From Podarcis raffonei (taxonomy: Eukaryota; Chordata; Lepidosauria; Squamata; Lacertidae): DNA of 64,000 nt. Positions 43,350 through 56,100 of this stretch are shown in pieces; within the stretch, counting starts at the first letter, position 1; the number at the start of each line of letters is the position of its first letter. The stretch covers positions 32,178,501-32,242,500 of the forward strand of contig NC_070614.1 of NCBI RefSeq assembly GCF_027172205.1, read 5' to 3'. Both the position numbers and the translations under genes were made by a program. The notes under the pieces were generated by a model that saw only the letters and a list, made by a program, of their open reading frames with translations, did not search any database and was not told the origin of the DNA.

Positions 43350-46300
43350 GTAAGGATCTTTTGTTTTTCTGTATTATGCCAAAGGTTGTCACCTGAGGCT
43401 AAACTATCTAACTATCTGCAGCCTTAAAGGAATTGATAGTGCACATGTGAATGTTTATCAATAGACACTGGAGGGGCTGATGCACATAGTGTATTTCAGA
43501 GGGCACTATTAATCATTTTAAAAATATCCATTCAACTACAAATGATTTGCTGAATCTCACATATAGTCTGATCATTTTAAAATGATTTTTAAACTGATGT
43601 CTTCTAATCCCACAATGCCCAATATAATGCCTCAGGATTAGGGTGTAATAATGTATACAGACTATGACTTTCTATATATTGCAGTTCTATGTGGTCCTGC
43701 AAGTTTGCAATCCTCTCAGTAGTCTTTCAACTAATTCATATACAGTGGTACCTTGGTTCTCAAACTTAATCCATTCTGGGATTCCGTTTGACTCCCAAAA
43801 CCATTCGGAAACCAAGGAACAGCTTCCGACTGGTTGCAGAAGCTGTGTCGGCTGTTTGGCTTTGGAAAAACATTTGGGGAAACCGGAACACTTCCTTCTG
43901 GGTTTGCAATGTTTGGCTGCCGATTTGTTCGACAATTAAGCCATCCGAGAACCTAGGTACGACTCTGTTATTGATGAAACATGACAGTTACCAAGCCACT
44001 TTACTTTTTATTAAATTTCCTGGTGACATATGATCTAACTTTTTTTCAGTGTTGTGACAAAGAATTACCGGCAAGTCCTGGCTTTGGTATTTGCTGTAAA
44101 TGAGATTAATGAAAATCCCAAGATATTACCTAATGTTTCCTTGGGATTCCACATCATTGACAGCTACTTCAGTCAGAAGCGGAACTACTATGTTGCAATG
44201 AAGTTGTTTTCTACACAGTACAGATTTGTCCCCAATTATACCTGTGATGTCCAGAACAACCTAATCGGAGTCATAGGAGGACTAGGCGCTGAAACAACCC
44301 ACCATTTGGCTGCCATCTTGGACATCTACAAATTTCCACAGGTTTTTAGAACTGGGACAAATTATTTGTCTTTCCATTGCCTTCCTGGGAGGGTGTCGTG
44401 TGGTTGCTTGTGCAGGTGTATATTCCATTAAAACAAATGTAGCACAAACATTGAAATCTTAGCCAGTATTCAAAGAATTCTGGAAAGTAAAGGTGGGCAG
44501 TTAGAAAAGTTTCATAAATCATTTTTAAGTAGTAATGTAACTGTAAATGGATAAAGTGTAAGTTTCTCAGGGCTGAAACCAGTGCTGTTTTTCCAGAAAA
44601 AGAGGTGCCAGAACTCACCACGAATACTTCCCTTGCTCTCTATTAATGGCAATGGTGCCTACCTTAGAGGAGCCGGAACTGAATTCTGGCTGAGAAGAAG
44701 CCCTGCTTTTGCTTTTAAATTTTCGTGATGTGCATTTTATTCTTCCTTCTGTAAATCAATTTAATACTTATTTTGAGCAGCATAGAATATTATTAAATAT
44801 AAATAAATAAATAAAATACCCATGCCTCCTTAAATCCGCTCCTTAAAGTATAGGGGAGCATTTTACATTGAATGAAGTCTCTGAGCAGTCTTCACAAGCA
44901 ACTCACATCTTATATTAATTTTAAACAGAATGTTCAGTTTTCCATAAAATCACACAAACACATCTATAGGTTTGCAAATCAATTTGTAAAACAACTTCCT
45001 GAATGTTTCCCCCTTTTAGTTCACCTACGGTGATTTTGTCCCCATGCTGAAGGATCACTCTCATTCACTGTCCTTGTATCGGATGGCTCCAACTGAAACC
45101 CATCAGTACAAGGCAATTGTCCAGCTACTTCTTCATTTCAAATGGATTTGGGTGGGTCTAATGACCATGAATGACAAAACAGGAGAATTATTTTTGAGCT
45201 ATCTACTACCAATACTTTCTCAGAACCACATATGTGCTGCCTTCACCGAGAAAATTCCTATAAATGCCTTTTTTGGTGACTTCTTAAATTTGCAAGAAAA
45301 GTGGAACAAAATATTTGCAGATGTTACAAAAAGTAAAGCCAACACTATTGTTGTCTATGGAGAAACTTTGACCATGATAACATTGAGAGGACTGCTGCAT
45401 GAAGGAGAATCTGAGTATGGGAAATCATTTGGTAAAGTGTGGATTATGGTAGCCCAGATGGACCTTGTAGCCGTGTCCATGCACAAGGACTGGGATATAG
45501 AAGCCTTCCATGGTGCCTTAGCCTTCACAGCCCACTCACAGGAGGTGCCAGGATTCCAAAATTTTCTTCATAAATTAAACCCTCATTTGATGAAAGGAGA
45601 TGGCTTCATCCGACCATTCTGGGAGCAAGCATTTGGCTGTTCATTTCCAAATTCCCATTTTAATGGAGATGATGTGGACACTTGTACTGGAGAAGAGAGG
45701 CTGCAGAATCTTCCTGGGCCTTTCTTTGAAATGAGCATGACTGGCCATAGCTATAGTATCTACAATGCTGTACAGGCTCTATCAAATTCAGTACATGCCA
45801 TGTACTCATCCATATTCAAATCTAAAGTCACGGTGGAAAGAAGGAAGCTACAGCTTAAAAATATGCAGCCATGGAAGGTAGTACTTTTCTCAGCATTCTG
45901 CCTTCACCATGAGAGCACAAGATCTTAATGCAGCCTTCACCCATCTGATGTCTTCCAGATGTGTATACCATGACTCCCATCACTTTCAGTCTGCAGGGAC
46001 GATGGTCAGGAATTATGGAAACTGTATTCTAAAACATTTGGAGGTCATCAGTTGGAGAAGGCTGTAAGTCTCAAGAGTATGTGATCTGTAGCCATTCCTC
46101 ATGAAGTCTCAATGCTGTTGAATTTAATTGTGTAATTTGAAATTGACATTTGGACATCAGAAACCAATGGAATTTCTCTCATTTAAATTTCAACATATAT
46201 GACCCTTTCCTGAATATTTCAAAACATCAAAATATGAACAACAACAAAGTAGTATGAGTGGAGCATCATTTCCCTACATAATAAAGATAAGAAAACATCA

Positions 46301-49300
46301 TAAAAACATTTTAAAATGAAGAATTATAAAGTGCTGAAATCTTGGGAAGGCATGGTAGAAGAGAATTTTTTTTCAACAAATGTCAAATGCATTAGAAGGG
46401 CTTGCTTTCCTTCTAAGGGAAGAGAATTATGGGGAACTTTTGACACAAATTTTAAAATGCATTTGTGATTCACAGGGTGTAGTTAACCCTATGAACAAAT
46501 ATCCACCCTCAAATCTAAGTGAATGGGGTGGGATACAAGGGTAGAGGAAATATCTTGGATACTAATGCAATTCCAACACTGATTTATTTTTCCATCCCAC
46601 CTAGCTTCATCCTATTCTGAGGAGCATCTCATTTAACAACACTGCAGGAGAAACTGTGCACTTGAATGAGAATGGAGAATTGACAATGGGGTTTGATATT
46701 ACAAATCTGATTACTTTCCCCAATAAGTCATTTGTTAGAATGAAAGTTGGAAGAATGAATCCTTGGGCTCCTCATGGCAAACATCTGAGCATTGATGAAG
46801 ATGCCATTGTGTGGCCTAGAAGTTTTAACCAGGTGGGACAAAACTATTGCCTTTAGCTGCCATAAAACAAAAGGAGGGAGGGAGAGGAGAAACAATCGTT
46901 TGTCAGTTCCTCAGTATGTTTCTATAGTCTTTTTCTCAGAGTGTATATATTGGCAAAATGTGAAGCCTTTTTTTTTTTTTGCTTGCAAAGAAGTCCCACT
47001 GTGATGAATGGAGTGTGTGAGCGTGTATAGGATATTCCAATTTTCCTGCTGCAAATATAAACATTTCTCTGTACATTTTTTAAAGATATTATATTATAAC
47101 AATGATATGTGTTTTTAACTAATGCTGTGTTTATTTTATCAGTGACTTGTGACACAAAAAGACAAAGACAAGACATTACATTTTTGTTTCCATTCTTCAA
47201 GTAGACTGCTCTTATTGGGAGCTTTTATTCAGACCCTGATACACCAGCTTTCATATTCAAGCCCATTCACACTCCTTGTTCTCTCTTCTTTTTGCAACTC
47301 ACTTTAACCCCCAATTTTCACATTCACTCCTTTTTACCTCCACCCTCCACCTTTCTTTTCTCTACTCTCCCTTGCACACAAACCACCACACATTTCCCTG
47401 ACTCCCCCTCTCTTCTATTCTGCAGCCCATGCTGATACATATGACTGTATCTTTAAGATGAATAGAGTCTGGAGAGCAAGCCTTTCAGTTAGCTAGTTCA
47501 GTCAGAGAAGGATGAGCTTTGGGTGTGTTGTGCATATACATTCAATATACCCAAACAAACCTCCGCCATTGTTTAAAACAACAAAGTTCCTCTAAGTTCT
47601 CTTCATCCCTACTTTATTCCAACTTCCTTTTTATGGAATCTAGTCTGACTAGGTTAATGAAGACAGGGAATGCTACCAGCAAAGAAAGTAAAAAGACTGG
47701 CCATCCCAGTTCAAGACACTGCTCAACACCTCATGAGCACCTGCACTAATATGACAGAATCCAAGGATGATACTGTGAGGATAATGATGTTATCGTGCTA
47801 TTTGATAAATATATATTCTCAATGCTAATTATTCACATTCCTGAGTAGGTAATGCCCCTTTCACTCTGTAACGACAACTGTCAACCTGGCTACCAGAAGA
47901 AGAAAAAAGAGGGGGAGCCATTTTGCTGCTACGATTGTGCTCCATGTCCAAAAGGGAAGATGTCTCATGAGAAAGGTAGAATATGCAGCACCCAGAGTCG
48001 TCTAACATTCTGCACTGTTGGGCACATCTAGTCAAGAGTGTGGTAGCAATGGCACAAAGGTCCTCTTAGTTCAAGTGGTTTGTAGGTGGTGATGGTAGTA
48101 ATTACTGGCCGAGAAGTTCTTTACCTAGTATTCCTGGAAACTATCCTGATATCAACCAACTCAAAATAGTAGTTATGGGCACTTTTCACCTTGGAACCAA
48201 AGAAATGAAAGAAATGCATCGGTGCACAATACTAGGTACCTTTCTTAAAGGGAAGTAGTTTTTGAATTCATGGTGATGCTCGAGTGCTGCATTTGACCAG
48301 ATAAATAAGTAGTGTCTTTTTCTGCAGCCCTTTTCTTTTCCTAGGCAGTTCAAGCTGTGAGGATATTTTAGAGTAAGTCAGAGGTGCCAGGTTGTGAGGA
48401 TGATTGTGGGGGCAAACGTTGAGTGTGTGATGTCAGGACATGGGTGGGGGGGAGCTGGGTGCAGAGCTTACCTTGAATGTTGTGCATTAACACAAGCACA
48501 CACTTTTGTCTTAAAAGGAAGACATCATGATTTGATTTTAAAAAGGGGAAATTTTAAAAATAGGAAATCCTATTTTAAAAATAGGAAATCCTATTCCTAA
48601 ATGCAATTCTTAGCTTCTTGGCAACAACTGCAAAAAGCAAGATCTGAAAATGTTTTTCATCTTCTTTTTTCAGATGCAGAATTTTGTACAATGTGCCCAA
48701 AAGATCATTATCCAAACAAGGAAAAAGATCACTGCATTCCAAAGCTAATAACCTTCTTGTCTTATAAGGACCCTTTGGGGATGAGCTTAGCTATTTTTGC
48801 ACTTTTCTTTTCCTTGATCACTGCTCTAGTGCTAGGAGCCTTTATAATGCACCGCAACACTCCTATTGTCAAAGCCAACAACCGGAGCCTCACCTATACC
48901 CTCCTCATCTCCCTCCTGCTCTGCTTCCCTTGTGCTTTGCTGTTTATTGGCCATCCTGTGAAGGTGATGTGTCTCCTCCGTCAAGTTGCATTTGGCATGG
49001 TCTTCTCAGTGGCTGTCTCTTCTGTGCTAGCAAAAACCATTACAGTGGTTCTGGCTTTCATGGCCACCAAGCCAGGAAGCAGCATGAAAAAATGGGTAGG
49101 GAAAAAGGTGGCCAACTCCATTGTTCTTCTCTGCTCTCTTGTTCAAGGAATTATTTGTACCGTATGGCTGGCAATTAATCCTCCATTTCCAGATATTGAC
49201 ATGAATTCAGTGACTGAAGAAATTGTACTTGAATGTAATGAGGGGTCTGTGACTATGTTCTACTGTGTCCTGGGTTACATGGGCTTCCTGGCTATTGTGA

Positions 49301-49578
49301 GCTTCACTGTAGCTTTCCAGGCTAGAAAACTACCTGACAGTTTCAACGAAGCCAAACTAATCACTTTTAGCATGCTTGTGTTTTGCAGTGTTTGGTTATC
49401 CTTTCTTCCCACCTATCTGAGCACCAAAGGGAAATACATGGTCGCTGTGGAGATCTTCTCCATCTTAGCCTCCAGTGCTGGGCTGCTAGGTTGCATCTTT
49501 TTCCCTAAATGTTACATTATTTTGCTGAGGCCAGAACTGAACAAAAGAGATCACATAATAAAGAGAAATGTTCACTGA
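43117..49578 (+). CDS. Type-2 vomeronasal receptor (V2R), complete six-exon gene
   Basis: A predicted class C G-protein-coupled receptor, the kind used by basal vomeronasal neurons to detect peptide or protein cues. Exons: 43117-43349, 44050-44341, 45020-45877, 46605-46832, 47849-47975 and 48674-49578. Phases (2,0,0,0,1) and AG/GT borders are consistent, the frame is open throughout, and the protein is 880 residues. Order: signal peptide, Venus-flytrap ligand domain (exons 1-4), cysteine-rich linker (exon 5 and the start of exon 6), seven-helix domain (exon 6). The start ATG at 43117 is preferred over 43075 because it puts a hydrophobic leader right at the N terminus. Motifs typical of the family include [37 protein letters not shown] and [13 protein letters not shown]. 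No defect was seen. The specific V2R subfamily and ligand are unknown. Confidence 0.95.
43743..43967. mobile_element. Tc1/mariner-type MITE in V2R-1 intron 1
   Basis: The left end is TA|CAGTGGTACCTTGG; the right end AACCTAGGTACGACTCTG is a worn inverted copy. No coding capacity. Confidence 0.65.
44050..44341 (+). CDS. V2R-1 exon 2: flytrap domain, lobe 1
   Basis: 292 nt, acceptor TTTTTTCAG, donor CACAG|GTTTTT. It encodes [20 protein letters not shown] and ends IYKFPQ in phase 0. The open frame runs about 90 nt into the intron by chance. Confidence 0.95.
44575..44710. mobile_element. Possible short MITE in V2R-1 intron 2
   Basis: The segment from AGTGCTGTTTTTCCAG to AAGAAGCCCTGCT resembles a common reptile non-autonomous element. 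The ends are only roughly inverted. Confidence 0.35.
45020..45877 (+). CDS. V2R-1 exon 3: flytrap domain core
   Basis: 858 nt, 286 codons, phase 0-0. Family motifs: [73 protein letters not shown] and [15 protein letters not shown]. The donor is AAG|GTAGTA. Confidence 0.96.
45878..46604. other. V2R-1 intron 3
   Basis: About 0.73 kb without a recognised element. Confidence 0.5.
46605..46832 (+). CDS. V2R-1 exon 4: end of flytrap domain
   Basis: 228 nt, phase 0-0. It starts [20 protein letters not shown] and ends PRSFNQ|GTGGGA. It has the same length as its counterpart in V2R-2. Confidence 0.94.
46833..47848. other. V2R-1 intron 4
   Basis: About 1 kb, AT-rich; no exon or named repeat seen. 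Confidence 0.5.
47849..47975 (+). CDS. V2R-1 exon 5: cysteine-rich linker
   Basis: 127 nt. It encodes [16 protein letters not shown] then [19 protein letters not shown], the V2R cysteine-rich module with seven cysteines. The acceptor GAGTAG has a modest pyrimidine tract; the donor AAAG|GTAGAA gives phase 1. Confidence 0.92.
47976..48673. other. V2R-1 intron 5
   Basis: About 0.7 kb; a short direct repeat AAAATAGGAAATCCTATT occurs at 48556-48596. Nothing else recognised. Confidence 0.5.
48674..49578 (+). CDS. V2R-1 exon 6: seven-helix domain and stop
   Basis: 905 nt after acceptor TTTTTTCAG. It begins [20 protein letters not shown], the end of the cysteine-rich region, and then holds seven hydrophobic segments. 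Conserved class C marks: [17 protein letters not shown] in helix 6, [13 protein letters not shown] before helix 7, and [13 protein letters not shown] at the C-terminal start. Stop TGA at 49576-49578. Confidence 0.97.
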
Positions 49579-49998
49579 TGCTTGTGGACATTCTGCAACC
49601 CTTAGAGTAGACCAAAGTTGCAGAGTAACTTTCCAACATGACTTCCACTCTCAGGCTTTTATATATTTGCAGTAGGAGATGACGAATGCACCTGCTTTTT
49701 AAATTAGCTGACATAGATTATTCTAGTTCCACAGGGTTCCAGAACTGTTTCTGGAACAATTTGATGTCCTCTGTTTTCCCTTCATCTGTCCTTGAAGCCA
49801 ATTTCTGTTTTGTATTCAAGACCAGCCTTTATTGCCGTGGGATGAAACTGAATTGGAAAAAATGCTTATTCTTTTTTTCCCTTTGTCTGTCATGGTTTGG
49901 AAAATTTTACCCATGTGTTCCTTTGGAATAGTGTATCTGATGAAATAAGTCAACTGGATCTGATAAGAGATAACATCCTAATTGACATGTGATGATTT

Positions 49999-50004
49999 AA
50001 TAAA
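49999..50004 (+). promoter_or_regulatory. Candidate V2R-1 poly(A) signal
   Basis: AATAAA 421 nt after the V2R-1 stop codon; another lies at about 50260-50265. Which is used cannot be told. Confidence 0.4.
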
Positions 50005-50269
50005 TCACCATTCCAATTGCCGTACACAGTACGACTAAAAACCAGTGTTCTTGCAAGATATGGTAGCTAATGCAGCTCTAATTTTTAAAAAATTTGTAGT
50101 TGACACCGGGAAACAGGCCTAATGTCTACACTAGTTGGAAAGCATGTGTAAAGCTATAATTATTAAACAGAGGTGCTCTTGTCCCTGGGATTTGTCGTTT
50201 CCATAGCACATTATGATATTTGTCCTGCATATAAGGGAGCTTCCCCCTCACCTTCTCTTAATAAACATG

Positions 50270-51658
50270 ACTCAGGAGCACTAGTTGCTTCTGAAGGGAA
50301 GTGTTTAAGGGTAATGATGTGAACACGGCACAGCCAATAGGGAAGTATGGGTGGGGGACTTGGCTTTAGAAGCCTGCTCCTCCTCCAACTCTTCCTCCAT
50401 GTGAATTTGCAGTAGGCAGCCTCCGTCTCTCTTTAGATGCACTATGGTGTTGGCAAGTCATCTGCTGAAGATGAAAATCCTTTGGGGGGGGAATTACTGC
50501 TATTCCAAGTATTGTAAAGGTGTGGCAGGCCTGACATGGTACCATATGAAATAAAAGCAAAATCATTAATTTCCCATAATCTCTAGTTGGCAAGTGATGG
50601 TCAGCCATAGTGAAGACTCTTTATAAAGCCACCTCCCAGTCCTTTGGCGGATAAGGCATTGGGTGGAATCTGTGTCCAGTTTTGGATGTGGTGGTAATTT
50701 GGTGCATCACCCTGACCCCATGCAGGTGTGATATCACAGGGTCTGGGTGAAAGTTTCTGTCCTGAAGCCAAGTGGAGGGCAGATGGGCTATAGAACTTCT
50801 AATAGCAGTCTGGTGAGTAGGCACCTTAGTTGACCTGTCTTGAGGTGGTCCTTAACCCAGGCACAACCTTAAGCAAATTTCCACCTTCAACCCAAAGGCT
50901 AATTCAGGATACATGCACAATTCCTGAATCAAAGCCTATCTACATCTGTAATCAAATAAAATTTTAATCCCATAAAGTAGTTGTGTTAATTTGTTATCCT
51001 GTTAATACTTCAGTCTTTCCCCATGGGTTGTACACTGTGCGCAGGTCCACAATCCAGCCAAATATTTACTGAGTGCAGCAGAAAGTGGGATTGGCATGGC
51101 AGCAACGCAAGAATCCCATTTCTCATTGCACCTGCCCTTCCTGATGGAATGGCCCTCTATCAGAGTTGGGAATGGCCTAAATGCCCTCTCTGGGAATCAT
51201 CCAGCATTGAGCCCTGGTGTGGTGTAAGTCAGGTGTCCAGGATCTGACTATGTGACAGCCCAGCCATGGCCAATCTATCCTGCAGGCACCCTTTTCTATG
51301 TTGATCCTGCCCAATGCAAGTTCCACCAATATACAGAGGTCCAGTCATCATTTAACAACAGTAAGCCTTAAGTCACAGAGGGAAATGTGAAAAAACACCA
51401 ACCAAGGAACCTATTAGGGTGTGTGTGTGTGGGGGGGGAGGGAATCAGTTCTGACCCTGTCAACCAGCAACTGAAATGTTCTAGTGAGGCTGTAACACTG
51501 AGGGTGATGTGTGAAGCTTGCTGGGGTAATGTGAGCAAGACCTCTTTGGGCCTCACCTCCTTCCTCTTACAACATGCCACAGTGTAATGTTGCCCCCAAG
51601 ATCTCAGACGATAGAAGGCTTCTGAGATTCTACTCTCAGGCTGCCAGAAAAGGGCTTC
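50270..51658. other. Intergenic DNA between the V2R genes
   Basis: No gene seen. The segment 51195-51240 resembles the reverse complement of 30055-30115 (a shared GGTGTAAGTCAGG-like core), which suggests an unnamed dispersed repeat. Confidence 0.35.
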
Positions 51659-52084
51659 TGTCTGTGGTCCGACGCTGTAAGCAGAACCAGACACAGTGCT
51701 TGCAGTAATTAATTTTATTGCTCAGTAATCAAGGCACATCCATCAGATAAGCAAGTGAGTTGCAGAAACTAAAATTCCGGCCCCTCTCCCCCCTTATTTA
51801 TACCTCCATTATTGCATTTTTTCACTGTGACTCAGCTTTTCTCAATTTCTTCGTCCCTGTGCTGAGAGTGGGGGAGGGGAAGGAGCCTAATCAGGACTGT
51901 ATTGAAGAGCAGGAGACACAGTCCCTGCTTCTTCTTTATCAGTGTCCATGGTTAGCTCAAGCCTCTCCCCTTCATCCTCAGTCTGTCCAACCAGTCTGAA
52001 CCTGGTTCAAAGACCCCTCCCCCCTCAGGTGCCTCCTTGACCACTGGCTGCCACCACTCTTCCTTGTCCACCCAGTCCCTGACA
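51659..52084 (-). mobile_element. LTR fossil
   Basis: A 426-bp TG...CA element on the minus strand, beginning TGTCAGGGACTGGGTGGAC, with a TATTTATA-like promoter region, AATAAAATTAATTACTGC near its 3' part and an ACAGACA end. No matching target duplication and no second LTR were seen, so it is a remnant. Confidence 0.65.
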
Positions 52085-52943
52085 CCCACTTTCGAAGTCC
52101 TGAACCACCAGTGATGCCCAGAGTGAGATTTATGCCAAATATGAATTACTTTTGTGTGAACTTAGCAGATTCTTGGCAAAGGCAATACAAACTGAGCAAA
52201 ATCTCACTGGCAACTAATTATCTCTTAAGGAAGATAATAATAGCTGCAGAATCCAGGAAAATAACCATTAGCAATTTTGTCATGCTAGCTGCAACTTCAA
52301 ACACACTGGAGAAATGATAACCATGCATATCATTATCAAAATTGCTGCTTTTGTCTGACGCAAAGGACACCCAGAGCCAGTAAGCAAGGTCAAAAATAAA
52401 CACCTGAAAAGAGCAATAAAACCCTTGTGCTTTTTAGAATTGGATCTAGGACTATGTAGGGTTCAGACATTACCATACCCTTTTATATGTTAGGTTATGT
52501 TTTTACAACTGATTCCACCATGATTTTTAACCAGAAAAAGTGACCCTGTGAGAATATTTGTTCCTCATACTTCCTCTTCCTTGCTGACTTCCACCTCACA
52601 GATTTGGGCAAACCGACAGAGAATTCACATGGTTATCGTTTTGCTTCTTTGCCCATCAAGGGAATGAGTTACCAAAAGAGATTCACGTGGTATTTTTCAA
52701 AGAAAGAAAACAGCAATAACTTTGTAATTCATACTCTCTCTCTCAGGTTGAAAAAGCACTGTTTGAAACACTGATGAACAAGGAGCTATTATTAAGTAAA
52801 CAAATAGGATACCCGTTCACAGCTTACCTAACCAGTCATGCTGTAAATTTATGTAGCAACAAAATCTTCCACCATTCAATCGAGTCTGTAACAAAACTGA
52901 TAACTCTCGAAATATGGGAATTTATCATTGGAGGGGAAGTTTT

Positions 52944-53173
52944 ATGAACAGGATTGTGCTAGTGGTGGCCTTCCTTCTTGTCCTGCTGTGTCATACTGTA
53001 TGCAACACACATTGTATTAATCTCAGAATGTTTGATGATCCGCTCCCCACTCCTCATGGATTTTATCAGTCCGGAGACTTTCTCATCGGTGAGATAGTTT
53101 CTCAAGTCTTCTTCCACTATAATACCCTCTCGTTCATGGAACAGCCTTCACAGATGATGATTGATGAACCTTT
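52944..53173 (+). CDS. V2R-2 exon 1: signal peptide and N terminus
   Basis: A strong hydrophobic leader, then [20 protein letters not shown] and [10 protein letters not shown]. The donor TTT|GTAAGA gives phase 2. Confidence 0.9.
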
Positions 53174-56100
53174 GTAAGACATCTCTATCTCTCACTTGGT
53201 CATGATTGGAGCAAGTCATCGAGGAATGATGTGCTTTATTTGTAGTGTGTCAAAAGTGTGACTGGAATTGTTATTTATCATTATCTACAATATATTGTTG
53301 GATCCCCTAAACTTGTAAGATTCCCCCAGAAGCCAAGTAAAAATGAATGGCTTCTGTGCTTTTTCTATTTTACTCCTATAGAAAAGAAAACTTGGTGGAT
53401 TAAACCTTTAGTCAGTTTTACCACAAAACCCCACATCTTTTTAGTTTTCAATTTCTTAGTGCCATATTATAGAGATAACAACATGTTTCTTTTCCCCAGT
53501 GGCAGACCTCAGGGTCTCAAATTTCATCAGTGCCCTGTGTGGTGCCAAAATCTGGGGGAAATTTGAAATGGTTTGCTAGCCCAAAACTATAATCCAGAGC
53601 AATCAAAAACTTGGTCGTTTGCAGTTGAGTGCTGAGGTTGGGTTCAAATATGCTTTTGCTGTGATTTTTATTATAGCTTTATTAAACAGCTTTAACTCTC
53701 ATTACAGTTCAGTCCCAAAGAATTATCAGCACATCCTGGCCTTAGCATTTGCTGTCAAGGAGATCAATGAGAACCCCAACATTTTATCAAATATTTCTTT
53801 AGGGTTCCACATCCTCAATAGCTATTATGCTGCAAGGATGACTTATAAGGCGACAATGAACCTGCTTTCCACACAACATGGGTTTATCCCCAACTTCAAG
53901 TGTGACAAACAGAACAATTTGATAGCACTCATTGGAGGGTGCATCTCTGAAATCTCTGCCAGTGTGGCCATCCTTTCAGCAATCTACAAGACTCCACAAG
54001 TAAGCTGTGTGAATGAGATTTCACAACCGTGGTACAGGCAAGAACCAATAAACGTGTGACCAGTCAACACACATCCAACTGATGTGCAACCGTGTGCATA
54101 GCCACACCAGAAAATGGGGTGGAATGGGTGCAGGGGCATAATGGGGAGTAGTGGGGCAGAGTGGGCACAACCCCTGCACAAAATGGTTGTTGCCTGTACA
54201 CTATCTGGGTTTCAACAAACTATTTGATTTAAGTTTCCATGTTATTTTGGTTATCAAATAGGTTACATGTAAATTAACCAATTAACAATCTGGTGGATTC
54301 TGACCACATCAAAAAACTGTACACAAAGAGTGTGCATTGATGGTTCCTCATCAACGTTGGGACGAATTTAAACTGGGCTGTTTCAGGGCTCATCTTCAAA
54401 AAAATGTTCAATGAGCCAGACAAAGTTGATAATCCTTATAAATTTGTGGATGACTAAACCTGAGAGGGAAAGTTAGCACTTTGGATGGCTTGAATAAAAT
54501 TCAAAATTATGTTGATGCAGTGTAAAACTAGGCTGAAACTAACATAAGGAAATCTAATAGAGACAAATGAGACATATTTCATTTAGGAAAATGAAGGAGA
54601 ACCCCCAAGAATAACAGGTGATCAAAAGTGATATATGAGTAAGCATATCATGCTTGCAAAAAGATTTACTGCAATTTTAGACTGCATTCACAGAACCATA
54701 GATTGTATGTTATAAAATGCAATAATACCACTTTGCTCTGCACTAGTCAGCATCATGTGGAGTACTTTGCGCAGTTCTCTGTGGTGTAGCAAAAGAAGGC
54801 TACAGACATATTTGAGGAGATTGAGAGAAGGGCAAATGATCAAGAGTACACAAAATAAATTATAGAATAAATATTTGAAGAAGCAGTGCATGTTTAGAAC
54901 AGGAGGCTAACAAGAAACATTGTTACTCCAGATGTGCAATAATGGTGGTGCTCATTTGTACAGGTGGGGCATCTAAGAGCAAGCCAAATCAGGGGCAGGC
55001 AGAGCCAATGGGTCAGAGTAAGTCAAAGTAAGCAAAGCTATTGGTAGACAGAATTGTCGCCAAACTCACAATTAGATTTTATATACTGTGATTCATTAAG
55101 GGCTGTAATGCTTGTTTGTTTTTCAATTAGATAGAAAGAACGAACGGAGGGCTCTATCAACATAGCTGTTATTAAATCTCTGTGTGGCTGGTGCCTAGTT
55201 GGTGCTCTAGGTGCCCACCAGCCTAGTCAGCTGTCCACATGGCACACCTAACATGGATGCTACAAGCTGCATTAACTCAGGAAGTCGCACCTTGTGGCAG
55301 GTGTTTCTCCTGACATGGCAATTGGGGCTGAGGCAGAGTAGTGGCAGGAGAGCAGACATACGCTGGTGGCAGCTCAGTGTGTTATCAAAACGAACCTCTC
55401 AATCTGGCATCTGAGCCAAGTGGCCCATTGCAATACATAATGGAATAAATTACTAAGGGGTGTGTGTTCTCAGTGAAGTTCTTCAACCAGAGGGTGGGCA
55501 GTGACTTGGGCAGATCATTGAACCCTGGATTTCCATGGGCTATTGGAAGAGATTGTCTACAAGATTTCCTGCAACTCTAGGATTTTAAATTAATGTAAAC
55601 ATTCCCCCCCCCAGCTCACTTATGGATCATTTTTGCCATTACAAGGTGTTAATATGCTGTTACCATTTTTGTACCAGATGGTCCCAAATGAAGCTCACCA
55701 GCAAATGGGAGTTGTGAGGTTACTTCAACATTTTGGATGGACATGGATTGGGCTCGTGGCTGTGGACGATGACAGAGGGGACAGGTTTTTACAGACAATT
55801 GTGCCAATCCTTTCCCAGAATGGCATCTGCCATGCCTTCACCATAAGAATACCAAAATGGAATTATGTGGATGAGATGATAGACTATGTTTTCCAGAACT
55901 GGAAAAATTATATAGTTGTCTTTGAGAGAAACCCCAGTGTATTTTTTATTTATGGAGAACATCCATGCTTTCAGATATTAATAACATTGTTTTTTGTAGC
56001 ACCCTTAAGTGACTTTCCACCTCTGGGTAAAGTGTGGATTGTCACATCCCACTGGGATTTTGCGGCACACGCACTACAGAAGAACTGGGATATGCAAACT

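Noticed and set aside
44342-44431. Frame continuing past V2R-1 exon 2
   Set aside because: Intron sequence after a proper GT donor; exon 3 resumes in phase 0 at 45020.
48556-48596. Short direct repeat before V2R-1 exon 6 considered as a regulatory array
   Set aside because: Only two AT-rich copies in an intron; nothing beyond a small tandem duplication is supported.
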